Below are positions 32,501 through 45,846 of a stretch of DNA of 64,000 nt, one piece after another. Each line of letters starts with the position of its first letter. Position 1 is the first letter of the stretch. The translations under genes and the position numbers were made by a program. Source of the DNA: Punica granatum (lineage: Eukaryota; Streptophyta; Magnoliopsida; Myrtales; Lythraceae); assembly GCF_007655135.1 (NCBI RefSeq), contig NC_045134.1:2066982-2130981 (forward strand), read 5' to 3'. The notes beneath the pieces are model-generated. The model did no database searches, was not told the origin of the DNA, and was given only the letters and a program-made list of their open reading frames with translations.

Positions 32501-35500
32501 GTATCATTTTAGTTTCATTATTTAATAACCATTATATTAAGAGTAAAATAGTAAATTCTATATATTAGCCGCTACTCACCGACCTCTTTCTCACTCTCTC
32601 TCTGCTTCTCTGGCAGTTCCCTTCGACAACCAAAATCAAGAGACACGTTCTCCAATTTGCGGACATGGCAGGCAAATGGATTAGGTGGCAAACAATGGCA
32701 CACCATGTCATTGGATGATTTAAAATAATAAAATGTAAGAAATTATCAAAAAGAGAGTGTCGCGTAATAGCGCACACTCTCGTCTGGTCACTAAGAGATT
32801 CAAGATTCGTTACTCAATAGAACTACTCATACTCCTTTATTAACCATTAAGATTTATGTTTCATTGCACTTAACCCATGGACTTTCCCTGTAATTGGAGG
32901 GAAAAAAAAAGTAAGAAATTCAAGAAAGGAAAATAGTGGTGTTTTTAATCAGAGAGGGGGTGGTATGTGTCCCATGGGTCCCGTGGACAGATCAGAATGT
33001 TACAATGGGCCTCAGCCCATGGGCTCCATGGAACTTAATAATATTACCGTCTGCTCTAAGCCCAATCATTTCTCTTGCCCCAAATTAAGCCCAATTCTAT
33101 TTATATCCATGGATTCAATCAATGAATTGTAACAAATCAACCGATCATTCGCACGTGTCGAATGGATCCGAGAAGGTAGGATTCCTCTACAAACCATGCA
33201 AGCGGCTAATCCCATGCATATTGTGCGCACATCATGTTGTACAAGATAATATGGATGTTATTGTTTATAACAATAGACAAACGGACAATCCACCAATCCA
33301 CATGTGATGTCTCAACAACGATAAAATTGATTCGTGTAATAAATTAGGTACAAGTCTGCGGATTACGCAAGTTTGAGAATTCATTTAAGTTATGTAATTT
33401 TTTAATATTTTTTAGAATACATTCAGGCTCTGTTTAATTGCAGATTTTATTTTTTAATGTTTTGAAAATTTCTCATTAAAATAAAGAACCGTAAAAGTCT
33501 AATTAAAATGGAGTACAATTTTACAGGAAAAGTTGGATTAAATGGGTTGTCTTAACAAAATTCCCTTATTTTCTTCTTGTTGGAAGACCGCCTTTTCTAA
33601 TTACGCTTTTCTTTTTCACTTTTGATTTAATTCTGAACTATATATAAGAGTAATCAGCATAAAAAACAATATGTTGTTATTTTATTTTATTTTCTCTGTA
33701 GATATAACATAGTTGTTATTTCGTTCATGATTCAATACTTAGCTGTGGGCCTTATGGAAGCCTTTCAAATGATTAACTCCTTAAAGCCCAAATATGTCCG
33801 CTTATTAATTTATTTTTTTTGTTACAAGGAAGATGAATGAGCCTAGAACTCTGCTTATTAGTTTTAGTTTAACTTCGCTTATCCTCGTGGAATCCTGCAG
33901 GACTCAGGTATGTGACATGGAAATAATAATCTTCATTTTTCTTCGATTACGACGGAGGCTTATGGGTTTAATGCAATAAAATAGAATTCATAATAATTAA
34001 TAAATGAGCATGAGTAGATAGTGCTATCGAATATCAAATATGGAACTTTTTGATTACCATGCGAGGGCTTTTCGCCACTGCTCTATACCTTCACTTTCCT
34101 TGTGTGGTTTGGGCTTCTTGGAGCATTAGCCGCGGCCCCTCATGGGTTTCATGCAGGCAAGGCAGTGTTTGACGTCATTACCGGAGCCTAAGCCATGTTG
34201 CAATTTTTCAGCACAGAAGATTTATCGGTCGGGTCGGCCCACAGTTGCTGCTGGTGACATGCGGCTGTGGTGGAGGACCCGAGCAGGCATAGGAGCTGGG
34301 GACGGACACTCCGCATGCAGGCGGACCGTGCAGTGCTCAGAGCCGCAGCAGGAGCCGAGAAGCCGAACTCCTGGCAGGCCGCGTGTTAGAACAGATCCTC
34401 GTTCCTCAACGGCTTGAGCTCACGCTCCGGGTGAATCGTTTGAGCAGAATCCATTGAAAGATGAGTAATTGATGAACATTGTGTATGTACGGTACTCTCA
34501 ATGTATATATTTACGTAAATAGAAATGATCAAGCAGCAAAGAAGTGACAAGCTCTATATATAGCTAGCTTCAGTTAGACTACGACACGACCAAGATATCG
34601 ACATGTTTGACCCGGTCTAAGCTCTTTGCAAGTAGCCCAATACCAAGACAACAAGGTTTCTTTGAGGTTACAATACGTCTATGATTGGAACTTGTAATGA
34701 TTCATTTCGTCGAATTCGACAGGGAGTCAATTACAAATTGAGTAATGAGTATGATCAGTTACAACAATTTAATTTCATATGACACATCCATATCTATATA
34801 TGATTATGCCCTATCATTATTTTTAGAGCGCTGTACTTTAGGAGAGGTGAAGGGACGATGCGTTGGCTTATAAATGTTCTCCTCTTGACATGCGCAAAAC
34901 TTACATAGCTAGGCACGTAATACACATATAGATCATATAATAACACTTCAGGAATTCTGAGCAAATATTGGGTGTAATATCCAATGAAAATGCCTAAAAA
35001 AGAAAAATTGGCCCTACAATAGACTCATAGATTCTCATTTATAAATATTTTGATTAGTTCTTATTCATTCAACGTGAATAAGTATTACTCATTTAATATT
35101 TTCTCCAGAAATTCTATGATTTTGGAAAGTCTTCTAGCTATACATATATCGGAATTCGTCTTTCAGCAGCAGTGGCTCATCCCAAGAATTATTGAGGCCA
35201 GACATGGCATTCCACTATTTTCTCTTTTTTAGAAATTGAAATTCTTTGGTCGGTTTTTGAGTTGTATTGGTGAAGCAACTCTCCGATAATTTCACTATGA
35301 GTTCCTATGAACGTTCAGTTAGCTAAAATCAAAACCATGTGTGAGTTCCTAACTTCGCTCGTGCATCGACCCCGTTCTCCTCCTATCCATGATCTTCAAG
35401 TACCTAGCTAGCTCCTTAACTGTGTTCGCAAAGTTCTCTATCATCGACCCAGTCGACTTGAAATGATCAAAGAAAAAATTATTAATAGAGGCTGTTTTAG

Positions 35501-36440
35501 GTTCATTAATGAAGGGGAAAATTGGCATGAGTATGAGCTTAGTTGGAACGATAGATGAATGAGCTACGGGCCAATTTTTCAATTTTTAAGTATCTTGATT
35601 GATCCGGTTATAAAAGGGAAAGGAGAGAGGAAGAGACAATACGTACATGCATGCAGACATTTCCACTTGACGTAGGCTTTATTCTCTTTGATCACTTTCC
35701 CAATTAAGAGGGTCCAGGTTGAAGAGAGTATATCAACGTGACTTGGTTTAAGCGATTTGATACTTGTTCTGTTTAATTAATGTTTTGGATTCGAATACTT
35801 GTAAATGCAGAAAATTCACTGTAAGAAAATTTTACCCTTTAGTGAGCCGACCCGTCTCAACTGAATTAATTAAGAGCTCAATTAGGCTTCTAAATACCAA
35901 AATTCACACAAAAAAAAGACAATTTGAGCGTGTAAGTACAATAACACACGTATTTGTTTGATAATTAAAAATTTTTAAATTAGATACTTATTGTGGCACT
36001 TATTGTGGTTTTTTTTTAATCTATGCTATGGAATGCAACATGAATTTCCTTTGCCTTTCCACAAAGGACAATACGAGTACACCAACCAGTCATCGGATTT
36101 CGGATTTGGATCTAAACCATGCACCCTTTGTTTTTAAAAAGAAAAAAAATACAATGAAAATGATCCAGGCGCGTTTTCCAAACTACTCTAATATCTATAT
36201 AATTTTATATGAATGAGAAACATATATCTATATCTATACTATATATACAAGTATGACAAGTTTGTATAATTTTTTGATATTATAAAAATATCCTTATATC
36301 CTCGTGACTTTTCCTCTTATATTTTCGACTCATAATTTTTGATCGTACATTTTTACTATATATATAAATCGACTCTTTCTATTCATTATTAATTTTCGAC
36401 GCTTTATTGCCTCACATTTCTCTCAACCGAGTTAGCCCTT
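32500..36440. other. Intergenic DNA, no supported gene
   Basis: Mostly AT-rich. It contains short stretches related to the promoter region of the membrane-protein gene (33,005-33,095 and 33,745-33,810; GGGCCTCAGCCCATGGGC resembles 45,539-45,556), a GC-rich patch at 34,120-34,440 with a 91-codon frame of no known family, and a SINE-like repeat at 35,740-35,920. I could not support any coding gene or RNA. Confidence 0.5.
35740..35920 (+). mobile_element. tRNA-derived SINE-like repeat (diverged copy)
   Basis: TTGGTTTAAGCGATTTGATAC, GATTCGAATAC, the AGAAAATTCACTG body and a terminal A run parallel the copy at 22,838-23,013. Confidence 0.45.
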
Positions 36441-36470
36441 CATCACATAAAACTCAAGCTAAATAATATC

Positions 36471-36639
36471 AGGGTGGTGGCCAAGCGGCCCCGATAACTA
36501 TCTTTTATTCTGTCCCTAGCTTTTTAGGTCTCTTCCTCTCTTTCAGGATGCTATGGGGATTAAAATTCCTCGGTTTGTGGTCGACTCTACTTATGCTTAA
36601 TTTATGAATGATCTTTTTCTAGCCAAAAAAAAAAAGAAG
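36471..36639 (+). mobile_element. 5'-truncated LINE tail with poly(A) and target duplication
   Basis: A 169-base insert ends in an A-rich run (36,625-36,639). It is flanked by AAGCTAAATAATATC (36,456-36,470) and AAGCTAAATAGCATC (36,640-36,654). Unit 4 has the uninterrupted site GCTGAATAATATCAAATGC at about 40,669, which confirms the insertion. Confidence 0.75.
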
Positions 36640-38322
36640 AAGCTAAATAGCATCAAATGCAATTGCCGTGCAGTCGATAAATACGATAATTAACATAACA
36701 TGCAAAGCCCTTTACAGAAAACATATAGATGCATATGCATGCGGTAGTTGTATGAAGTGTAGAGGGCAGACACAAATGGTTTGTGGAAAAGCAAAGGAAA
36801 TTTACTTTGCATTGCATTTGGATTGCAGGCACTCTCTACGCGTGGGATATTTTCTATATTAGATAAATAAATAAATATATATATATATATATATATGTAC
36901 ATAAAATAGAACCGGCCGTTGAAATTAATACTTTGAAAGGTCATTTAATTGGTGTTTAAGGAAGCGACCGGAGACAGCATGAATAAAGTACAAAAGATAG
37001 AGAAATGTGATTTAGTACAGTGACATCACTCTCCACATGAGACTAATATGAGTCTTAGATTCGATCCTCACCGTGAGATGTGCCACCCCTACATTTGCTC
37101 TCTTCTTCTATCAACTTCCAAACTCGTGAATAAAAGTGGGTTGGTTCAAGTATCCGGCACTTATTATCCTAAATCAAGGTGTCCGATTCGAGTTTTGCAC
37201 ACAATATATAAATATATATGAATTTACATTTAAATATTATATAAATAGATGAAGTTTTGCACACAATATATTTCCTTTCAATTTGAACTTTTTGGTTGGA
37301 TTTATAAGCTCAAGTACTCTATATTATGAGAATTGATCAACGAACCTCTGATAGAGTTCTATCTTCGTTGAGCATTGTTTTTGGGATAGATATGCTCGGT
37401 CATTATTTCTTTGTTCACGTTACGGTCTGCTTAGTTCGACAGATATTGTGGAGTTGGTGCGATTTAAAGTGCATCTCTTCCAAATTTTTGCTTTGAGGGT
37501 AACAAATCAGTGCCCGGCCGCTATATGTTTTGTTAAGTTGAGGGAATCGATGTAATTAATCCGTCATCGAACTTTTGTATGTATTATTGCACAGTTAATA
37601 GCACCAGCATAATTACCGATAAAAAATAAAATAAATGTTATAGTCGTCACTGATTGTGTATATGAATCAGAAAAAAGTTTAGTGTAAATTTATATATCTG
37701 AGCGTTTCGTGTAAATTTATATATATGAACCTCTAGCTCAGAGATATGTTACATTGACCTTTTTCATAATTAATTTTTCAATGATTGTTGTATTCATTAA
37801 AGAAAATAAATATGATTTTGCTCGTAATTAAATTCGTGCTCGATTATAGATTCACAGCTCTGGCTGTAGTTAAATTTGTAGGTGTAAGGAAGAAAAAGTT
37901 CCAAGTATATATATTAGCTATCTGATCAATTTATGCCAATATCTATACAATATATGTATGATCGCTATATAAATTAGTATTTGTTAATTACCGATGGCAT
38001 GCATGGTGGGTATTAGTAATACCTTTTTGTTGAAAAAGCAATGGAAATTTATGTTGCATTAATTAATTTCATGCTTCATGCAATATCCATCGAAACCTTT
38101 ATAATTACTTTCTTGTTAATAAATTTTCCAGAATTTTTTGAGAAGTTGATGAGGAAAATAAGGGAAATAGTTTATAGAAATTGCATGGAAAGAGGGTCAG
38201 TGTTAAAGTATATATATGGAATAAGTGCTTCCGAACCTCTTGCTCATTTTTTTGAGAAAATTGCACTATGTTTCCCAACATTTACATGTTATTTTAGTTT
38301 TATCTCAATGTCTATTTTTTTC

Positions 38323-38856
38323 TGAGGTATGCTAAAGTTAAAGGCTTGATGTCAAATCTATCCCACCGTAAACATCCCGTCTATTTTTAATGGAAATGAT
38401 GACGTGGCGCGTTAATTGCTTGGCAATGCTAACGTGGAGAGTGTGTGGATCCCAATATAAGGAAAAATAACACTATGTATCCCAATCATTTAATATTTTC
38501 TCAATTATATTTTAACCTTTTTTTCTCAATTTTATCCCTATCTTTTCATAATTTCTCAAATTTATCCCAATATATTGGGATAATATTGAGAAAACAGTAA
38601 AAAATTGTAATAAAACTAAGAAATTGTCAAAATGTTAGGATAAAATTGGAAAAGCATCAAAAGATTATGGTAAAACTGAAAAACAATAAAAAAAATTGTG
38701 ACACATGGTGTAATTTTTTCTTAAATTAGAACTCACACACTCTCTACATCAGCTCTGTCAATCAATTAATGCATCATGTCAGCATTTCCGTAAAAAATGG
38801 ACGGAACTTTTACGGCGGGATAGATTTAAAACTAAATCATTAGCGTTAGGATACCT
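38323..38856. mobile_element. Non-autonomous element with ~115-bp terminal inverted repeats (MULE-like)
   Basis: The left end GAGGTATGCTAAAGTTAAAGG pairs with the right end (reverse complement TAGGTATCCTAACGCTAATG). Pairing continues through AAATCTATCCC.CCGTAAA and GAGAGTGTGTG. The centre is AT-rich with repeated internal inverted motifs and no ORF. Long terminal inverted repeats suggest Mutator-like origin; I could not define the target duplication. Confidence 0.6.
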
Positions 38857-39264
38857 AAAAAAAAATTCGACGTCGGAATAAATATGAATAGATAAATATA
38901 GCATTATTTCCTTTCATTTGTCTACGTGTTATCACCCATCGACCCATCATCTAACCATCTATCTGTCTCCGTCTATATCTTATCTATACATGTATATATA
39001 TGTATGTGTGCATATATATGGATAGATAAATTGCTGTATTGATCAACGACATTTGACAAAGGAGGAAACTACCATGGAATTTCTTGTATATGAGTTCGAA
39101 AGACCAATCACAAAATGCTATAATTAAAAGGAAATCATCACACCGGGCTTTGGCCCCGTCTTCAATAAATAAATAAATAAATCATTACAAATCTTCAAAC
39201 TATGTGAAATTCATAATTAAATAGCAAAATTTTCCCAATAACATTATTCAAAATCTTTCTCTAT

Positions 39265-39400
39265 CATGATCTCGGATTTGAGTTCTTATGAATATAGAAA
39301 ACTCACGTTGGGAGAGTTTTATCCCTTAGTGGACAAATCCAGCTCGATTGAATTAGTCGGAGCCTAATTGACTTTCGAATACCATGGTTCACACCTAAAT
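39265..39400 (+). mobile_element. SINE-like repeat fragment
   Basis: GAATATAGAAAACTCACGTTG, TTTTATCCCTTAGTGGAC and GAATTAGTCGGAGCC parallel the body of the SINE-like family; the A-box end is not clear. Confidence 0.4.
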
Positions 39401-39974
39401 CTTTCTCTATCCAAATGAGAAACACATACATAGCTATGTATCATATATGCGAAACCTGGTGATGATCACATATGGTTACAAAGAGGTCCAAAACACATAC
39501 ATATTATGCGATATGTCCATTGCATTATTTTTAAAACGGAAAAAAATGAGGAAAGATTTGCACATAAGCAATATTAGAGAGGCATTCAATTTTGAATAAT
39601 TCATAGGTTTATTTTGCTTCCGATCTAGGTTTATTTAGAAGACAATAAGAAGAAGTAATTTGTTAGAGGAAATACATAACAGATACAGATACATGTACGC
39701 TAACTAGTCCAGCAAACACCGTCCCAAACTATATATCAGAAAATCAATATATATATTATTTGTTAAATTTTTTTTACTATTCATCTAAATTAATTAATAA
39801 TGAACTCTGCAACTGCAATTTCTCTTAACTGCTTTGGCATGCAAGTATGATATATTTCTACCAAATATTAGGTTGAAAAATGAGTCTCCGGCAATTTTCC
39901 CCAACTGTTTCGGTTGAATAGTATCTTTAGTTTGTCTTTTAGCTGTTCGCTGATATGTGATAAATTCTACGAAG

Positions 39975-40146
39975 TGAGTATCTTTTTTTTCTAGCTAACC
40001 GGAGCGTACAGGCGTTGCCCGACTAATCCCAAGACTCTGTGAACTCCTCGCGATGTACATGGCGCTCTTATGGCTCTAGCGGGTTTCGAGCCCAAGATCG
40101 AGTAGATACTTATACTCTTCCTTACCATTGGGCTAAACCCCTTGAA
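39975..40146. mobile_element. ~170-bp insertion within unit 3
   Basis: Absent from the matching place in units 1 and 4 (19,317 and 45,070), where the flanks are joined. GAAG occurs at both edges as a possible short target duplication. It contains a B-box-like GGTTTCGAGCCC. Class not determined. Confidence 0.5.
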
Positions 40147-40915
40147 GTTTGCGGAAACATTTATCAAGTAGTTTCTTCCCCTTTACATTGGTTTTACGTC
40201 TCCATGACGTTTTTTTAAATTTTGACTCTGCAATATTATGTTGAATATATGCATGGAATAAAGAAACAATATTGCTGTGTGCATAGAGAGAGACATGTAA
40301 ATTCAGTAGTCTATAAATATACTAATCGTGAAATCCGCGCGTTGCATGGGGTAAAATGTGATATGTTTCAATTGGATTATATATCATATATATGCTTATT
40401 TTAACAATAAGATAAGTAAAACTATATAATCATTCTAAAACTATATAATCATTCTATATATGAATATATATTTATTTTAATGTTAATATCTATATATTCG
40501 ATTAGATATTAAATTCATCTTAAATAAAAAAATTCAAGATTATCAAATATTATATAGATGATAAAATTTTCTAGAAAGTTTATCATAATTAGGTTATGTC
40601 ATCGGTACGGTCCACATACATGAAGATCAAGGCAAAAAGAAAAATATAGCTAAAAGGTAAAACCCCAGCTGAATAATATCAAATGCAATTGCAGTACAGT
40701 CGATGAATACGATAATTAACATAACATGCAAAGTCCTTATAAGATAATTTACAAGACAAACAGAAAATACGTGAGTACATACAGAAAACATATATATGAT
40801 GTGGGAAGCGTACATACAAAAACAAGACAACTCACACAAACAGTCTCCACCTACATTCCAGAAATTCAGTTTACGGAAATGAAGCAATTGTCATCAGTTT
40901 GAACTGATCACTCGA

Positions 40916-41793
40916 TCAAGCTAAGTCTAGAAAGATATCCGTGAATCCTATTCCAGCAACGTCCAGGCCAATTTTAAGAACTTCGCTTAATATTGATTCC
41001 AACTCATTTCTATCAGAACTCCTCCTCCGTTTCAAGACGATATGTATATTGTCATCGTCGTCCAACTGAGCAATGCTCTTCAAGGCCTCAATCACCATTT
41101 CTGTGTAGCAGTGCACATGAATGCGGTTCCTGCCCCCTGTCAACCTGTATGACCAACAGTAGAAATCTGTCGGGCCAGCTGGGGACGCTCCCTCAGGTCG
41201 TTTCTTGCCGCACCACACACAGCTATGTCTTTCCCCCGTTTGAAGCTCAAGGGGCACGCGGCTGTTGGTGTTGAATGTGGTGAGCTCAGCACAGCGCGGG
41301 TGCATGTTCAAGTCCTTGTTTCCCGTGGTCTGAGCGTGATAGCTGTAATGCCTGATCGGCATCCCGCACACCAGACAGTTCTTGGCCCATTTCTCATTTT
41401 TCGAATTCCTCCCTGTTTTTCATTTCAAACTTATAATGTTAGGTTTGGGAAAGGAAACACAAAAGGGAAAGGAAAAACGAAGCTCCAAGCAAAACTAGTT
41501 AATTATTGATACAGATTCAGATGACAACCTTTCTGTGGAGTATCAAAAAGCATGAACACGGGGCCCGTGCTGAAGATGTTCTTGGGGCCGGGGCCAAGTT
41601 TGATTTCATCAGCAAGTCGAATGCAGCCCATGTGCCGATCCTCGCCGCAGTGATTGCACCGATATCTTTCAGCATCGTAACTTTCGACCCTGCAAACCTG
41701 GCATGTGAACGCCGTCTTGTATTTCTTCAACTCAAACCTGCAGCAGTGGCTAGCGGCTGGTTTTGCATCCGGGCCAGTAACAACAGCAGCCAT
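40916..41793 (-). CDS. DC1-like Cys/His-rich zinc protein, copy 3 (full length)
   Basis: Exons 41793..41529 and 41412..40916 (GT-AG, phase 1) give 253 residues from the ATG at 41793 (MAAVVTGPDAK). Zinc ligand sets: residues about 30-60 (CQVCRV, CNHCGEDRHMGC), then CGMP, MHPRCA, CVWCGKKRPEG and HVHCYTEM. An acidic run (LDDDDN) and a basic run (KRRRS) lie near the end, followed by an amphipathic tail that copy 2 has lost. The protein resembles plant DC1-domain proteins in ligand spacing, but I know no characterised orthologue. Upstream sequence (41,840-42,170) is conserved in all units and probably holds the promoter. Confidence 0.72.
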
Positions 41794-42814
41794 ACCTCCC
41801 AAATGGAAATTTATCGAGAAAAGAGACGATGGCAAACTCTTTAGGGAATTTGTTTGGTTGAACCAAGCTTCGGCCGGAAGAAACTTAATTGGCCTCCGTA
41901 AGAAGGAATAAGGATTGTGAATTTATGGAGAGAAAAACTTTGGTTGCCCAAGGAGGAGAGGAGAACCCTCTTTAATATATATAGCGCAAATGCATATGCA
42001 TGCAGTTGTATGAAATTTATGGGCAAACACAAATGGATTGTGGAAAAGCAAAGGAAATTTACGTTGCATTACATTGCAGTGCATTTGATTGCAGGCACTC
42101 TCTCTACGCGTGGATTTCTCTCTGCATTAGTTGGTAAAATATGTACGTAGCATAGAACCGGCCGGTGAAATTAGTACTTTTCAACGGTCATTTAATATTG
42201 GGGTTTAAAGAAACGACCAGAGACAGGATGAATAGAATATGAAAAGATAGAGAAATAGGATTGGTATATGACTCGCTCTCCATCCACCTAAGAGCATGAA
42301 GTCCTACCACGGGGATGTCCCTTCCCTACATTTTCTCTCTTCTATTTATTAATTTTTAGACCTATGAGACTCCTTTGTGAAAAAAAATGTAAAATTATAT
42401 ATAATATATATAAATAGTGCATTTTCGAAAAAATATGAGGAAAATGAAGGGAATGTTGATAGAAATTGTATGGAAATAACAGCCCTGATCGTTTAACGAC
42501 GGGATAGATAACTGCTCCCAATTTCCCAAACACTTGTTCGATCAACGCGTACACACGGCCAAATGACCCCATAACCTATCAATGTACATATGCATGTATA
42601 CATATATATATATATATATATATCTCTGTGTGTGTATACATATATCTATAGGTAGAAAATGGTGAAGTAGGCAACGGCATTTGATAAGGAGGAAAGTATT
42701 GCGGAATTTCTTGCTTATGAGTTCGAAATGTAGAATAAAATCATACACCAAAAAAAGAAGTAGAACGTCAACTTATGTTAGTTCAAGTAGTTTAGAGCTT
42801 ATTCTTCTTAAATC

Positions 42815-43275
42815 CGGATTTAGTTCTTGAAATCCGGATTTTGGACATCAAGGGCGTGTCTCGACTCTTGAGGATACTCGTGGGTGTTCATTGGGTGTTG
42901 AAATCCGGATTTGGGTGCTCAAATTCGGATTTTGGGTATCCTCGAGTCATGTGGTGCAAAATTCTCTGAGCATAACTCGGGCACATCCACGAGCGTGACA
43001 GGGGCACGTCCAGGGTCATGACTTGGTCACATCCACAGGCATGTCCTGGGGACATCCATGGGCATGAGTCGAGCATGTCCACGGGCATATCAATGGACGT
43101 GATTTAGGCACATCAACGAGCGTCGAATCCGAATTTTGGGGTTTGAAATCCATATTGGGGTTCTGAAATCCGGATCTTGGGTGTGTCGAGAACATGTTGC
43201 AACTCTCAGGGACGTTCATGGCGCTCACAGGGCGCTGAAGTCCGAATTTTTGGGTGCTCAAATCCGAACATGAAA
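42815..43275. repeat. Degenerate GC-rich minisatellite-like block (copy 2)
   Basis: Same mosaic as 23,060-23,660 (GGGCACATCCACGAGCGTGA, TGAAATCCGGAT), shorter by about 140 bases at its left side. No gene. Confidence 0.6.
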
Positions 43276-44034
43276 TATGTGCGATACTGCATGAAATAAA
43301 GCCACTGATTCTACACAATTTAATTGTTTAAATCTAATTATAACTTTTTTAATAGTCCTTTACCTCTTCGCTATAGTAATTTTAATATGTAGTTTAAACA
43401 AATTTCAGAAGTATTATGATCCCGTAATTAGTAGCACAGGCACAACATCAAGTTCATATATAGCAAAATTTACCTTGTTCGAATTTGAGTCAATTGGAAC
43501 TCCTTCTGGTTTTCTAATATTAAGTGGTCTATCTTATATATATATATATGCACATCCATATTTATATATATTATTAGTAAAACTTAGCTACCAGTATAAA
43601 ATCAATGGATATCCTTCTTTTTCTCCAAATGAAAAATATTTCTGACGTATATAAACTTTATGTTGATGGGGTAAAGAGTCGCTTAATATAATTTTTCCTA
43701 TACGCAGATTTAGATGTGATCGCGTGATGTGTCTCTCGATCATAAAGAGGTTTGTCATGCATGTAATATATACCATATCTTTTGTTTAAGGATATGATAT
43801 ATGCAGTCACGGTATAATTATGTTATATGCTTGTAAAGCAAGAAGTCTACGTCATGTGGAAAGGTTTGCATGTATACGTCCTCTCCCTTTCCCTTCTTCA
43901 TGTCTCCATGGGTCCTTGACGTCGTCTTTTGACCCTAAATATTAAAAGTATTAGGAATAAATTGAACCCCTAATCGATATGACAAAAAATAAAACTTAAT
44001 TATATGTTAAGGAAAACCGTGTCGGAGTCATTAA

Positions 44035-44275
44035 GGGCTTGTTTGGTTTGTGGATATAATTTTAAAATCACAATTTTAATTTAATTCTACCCATAACAAA
44101 ACAAAATAACTCATACAAAGTCAAAAAGTGGACCTCATTTATACCACTTTTTTCCACAACAAAACAAAATAATTTATACAAAGTCAAACGGTGGATCCCA
44201 TTTATAAAACTCTTTTTCAAAATCAAAATCTAATTTTAAAATCTTACTATGAAATCAAATGGAGCATAAGTAAAT
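44035..44275. mobile_element. MITE-like insertion
   Basis: Starts GGGCTTGTTTGGTTTG with ATTTTAAAATCA inside, and ends with a reverse complement starting GCTCCATTTGATTTCATAG with ATTTTAAAATTAG. It is not present at the matching point of unit 2 (about 26,628). Non-coding. Confidence 0.45.
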
Positions 44276-44744
44276 GGCAGATCCTACTTTTGGTAGCTGC
44301 CCTTTTCCTTTTTTATTTATTTTATTTTGTTTTCCCTTTTGCCTTTTCCTTTGGGTCAACTTGCATACAATATCGCCTAATACTTAGATAATCAATTGTT
44401 ATCTGCATGTCGTATCCTGGACAAGGCTGTTGCCTTATAAGTGTCGGCGTTGACTTGACTTACGGGGAAACTAACATAGTATTTATAATTAATATGGCTA
44501 TGCATATACATATGTATATATATACACACACTAAATATACTAAAATTGTTTTTTGTTTCAAAGAAATTGAATATTTCATGCTTAATATAACATGATGGTG
44601 TTTAACAAAAGTAATGTAATATAATAATTAATAAGAAATATATAATATAATGCTCATATATTGTAATCGGGTTGCCACAGTGAAGCGCGGCCTTCCCCCA
44701 GTATAGATAGAACTAAATGATCCAGCAAATTTATGGCAGTGTAA

Positions 44745-44747
<3 letters not shown>

Positions 44748-44784
<37 letters not shown>
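44748..44784. repeat. (AT)n microsatellite: paralogous empty site of the viral insertion
   Basis: The sequence before it (TTATGGCAGTGTAAGCCATA) matches 1,311-1,332 and the sequence after it (AAACCGCGTACCAAATTATA) matches 19,041-19,060. In unit 1 the 17.7-kb viral island lies between these flanks. Confidence 0.9.
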
Positions 44785-44791
<7 letters not shown>

Positions 44792-45846
44792 TAAACCGCG
44801 TACCAAATTATATCTCAGAAAATCAATATTATGTACGATTTGCTTGCGTTGACTGTCCGTCTATATTAATAGTGAACCTACAAGGATGCAACTGCAATTT
44901 CTCTGAATTGCTTCATGCATGTATTATATATATCTTTAATTTATCTTATATTTTACTAAATATTTGGTTGGAAAAATGAGTCCTTGGCGCAATTCTCCGA
45001 CATTTTCGGTTGAATAATATCTTTAGTTTGTCCTTTAGCTGTTGCTTATATATGATAAATTTTTCTTCGTAAATGTGAAAACATTTTCCGAGTATTTATT
45101 CCCCTTTCCATTGATTTCACGTCTCCGTGACGTTGTTTTGACTCTACAAATATTATTTTGAATATATGCATGCAATAATGAAAACGATATTGCTCAAGCG
45201 TGTGTTGACCGCGTTAAGGTTGGAGTTTTAGGAACCACAAAAACAAATTCCACGAAGCTGTTACCTCATAAATGTTGCACCTCATACTTTCTCCCTAAGT
45301 CTTCTTGACTTACGAGAAAATTTACACGCGTAACGTGATATGCATAGATATAATTAAATGACACCTATATAAATGACGAGTATATATTGCAGTAATAAAT
45401 GCTCTCATTCAACATATGCAAGAGGTTATGGATTCTATTATCACCGGTGGAACAAACACACATGCCTATTGTCTCCTTTCTGCTGCCTCTCTATTGAATC
45501 ATCTTCGTAACCCCAAAAATCAGAATCAGGTGCTGGAATGGGCCTCAGCCCATGGGCCTCATGGAACTCAAATCAAATGATCAAAGCCTCAAGGACCAAA
45601 CAGCTCTCTGGCCCAACATTAAGCCCAAACGTATAATTAATTTCGCCCAGCGGTTCTAATTTGCCAAATTGCGCGAGAGGAGGACTCTTGATTTTATTCC
45701 AAATCCATCCCTGATCTTTCCATTACCGTGCAAATCAGACCATAGAGAGTAAACGCTAAAATCAAGTTTGAGACCATTTCCGTGTTCTGTTGGAGAGCAA
45801 GAAGTCGCAAGCAAAAGAACTGCTCGGAGTATAGTATTATCACAGG

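Larger units (their letters stand above)
36440..40280. repeat. Segmental duplication unit 3, degenerate, DC1 gene deleted
   Basis: 36,656-36,720 matches 40,678-40,740, then the sequence jumps to the match of 41,990-42,270 (36,725-37,030), so the DC1 gene is removed cleanly. Weaker matches continue: 38,100-38,230 to 42,425-42,545, 39,000-39,115 to 42,590-42,730 and 39,715-40,270 to 44,795-45,195. Several transposon insertions break it up. No intact gene remains. Confidence 0.75.

Noticed and set aside
34142..34417. 91-codon GC-rich frame
   Set aside because: No recognisable domain and no intron or promoter evidence; left as unassigned.
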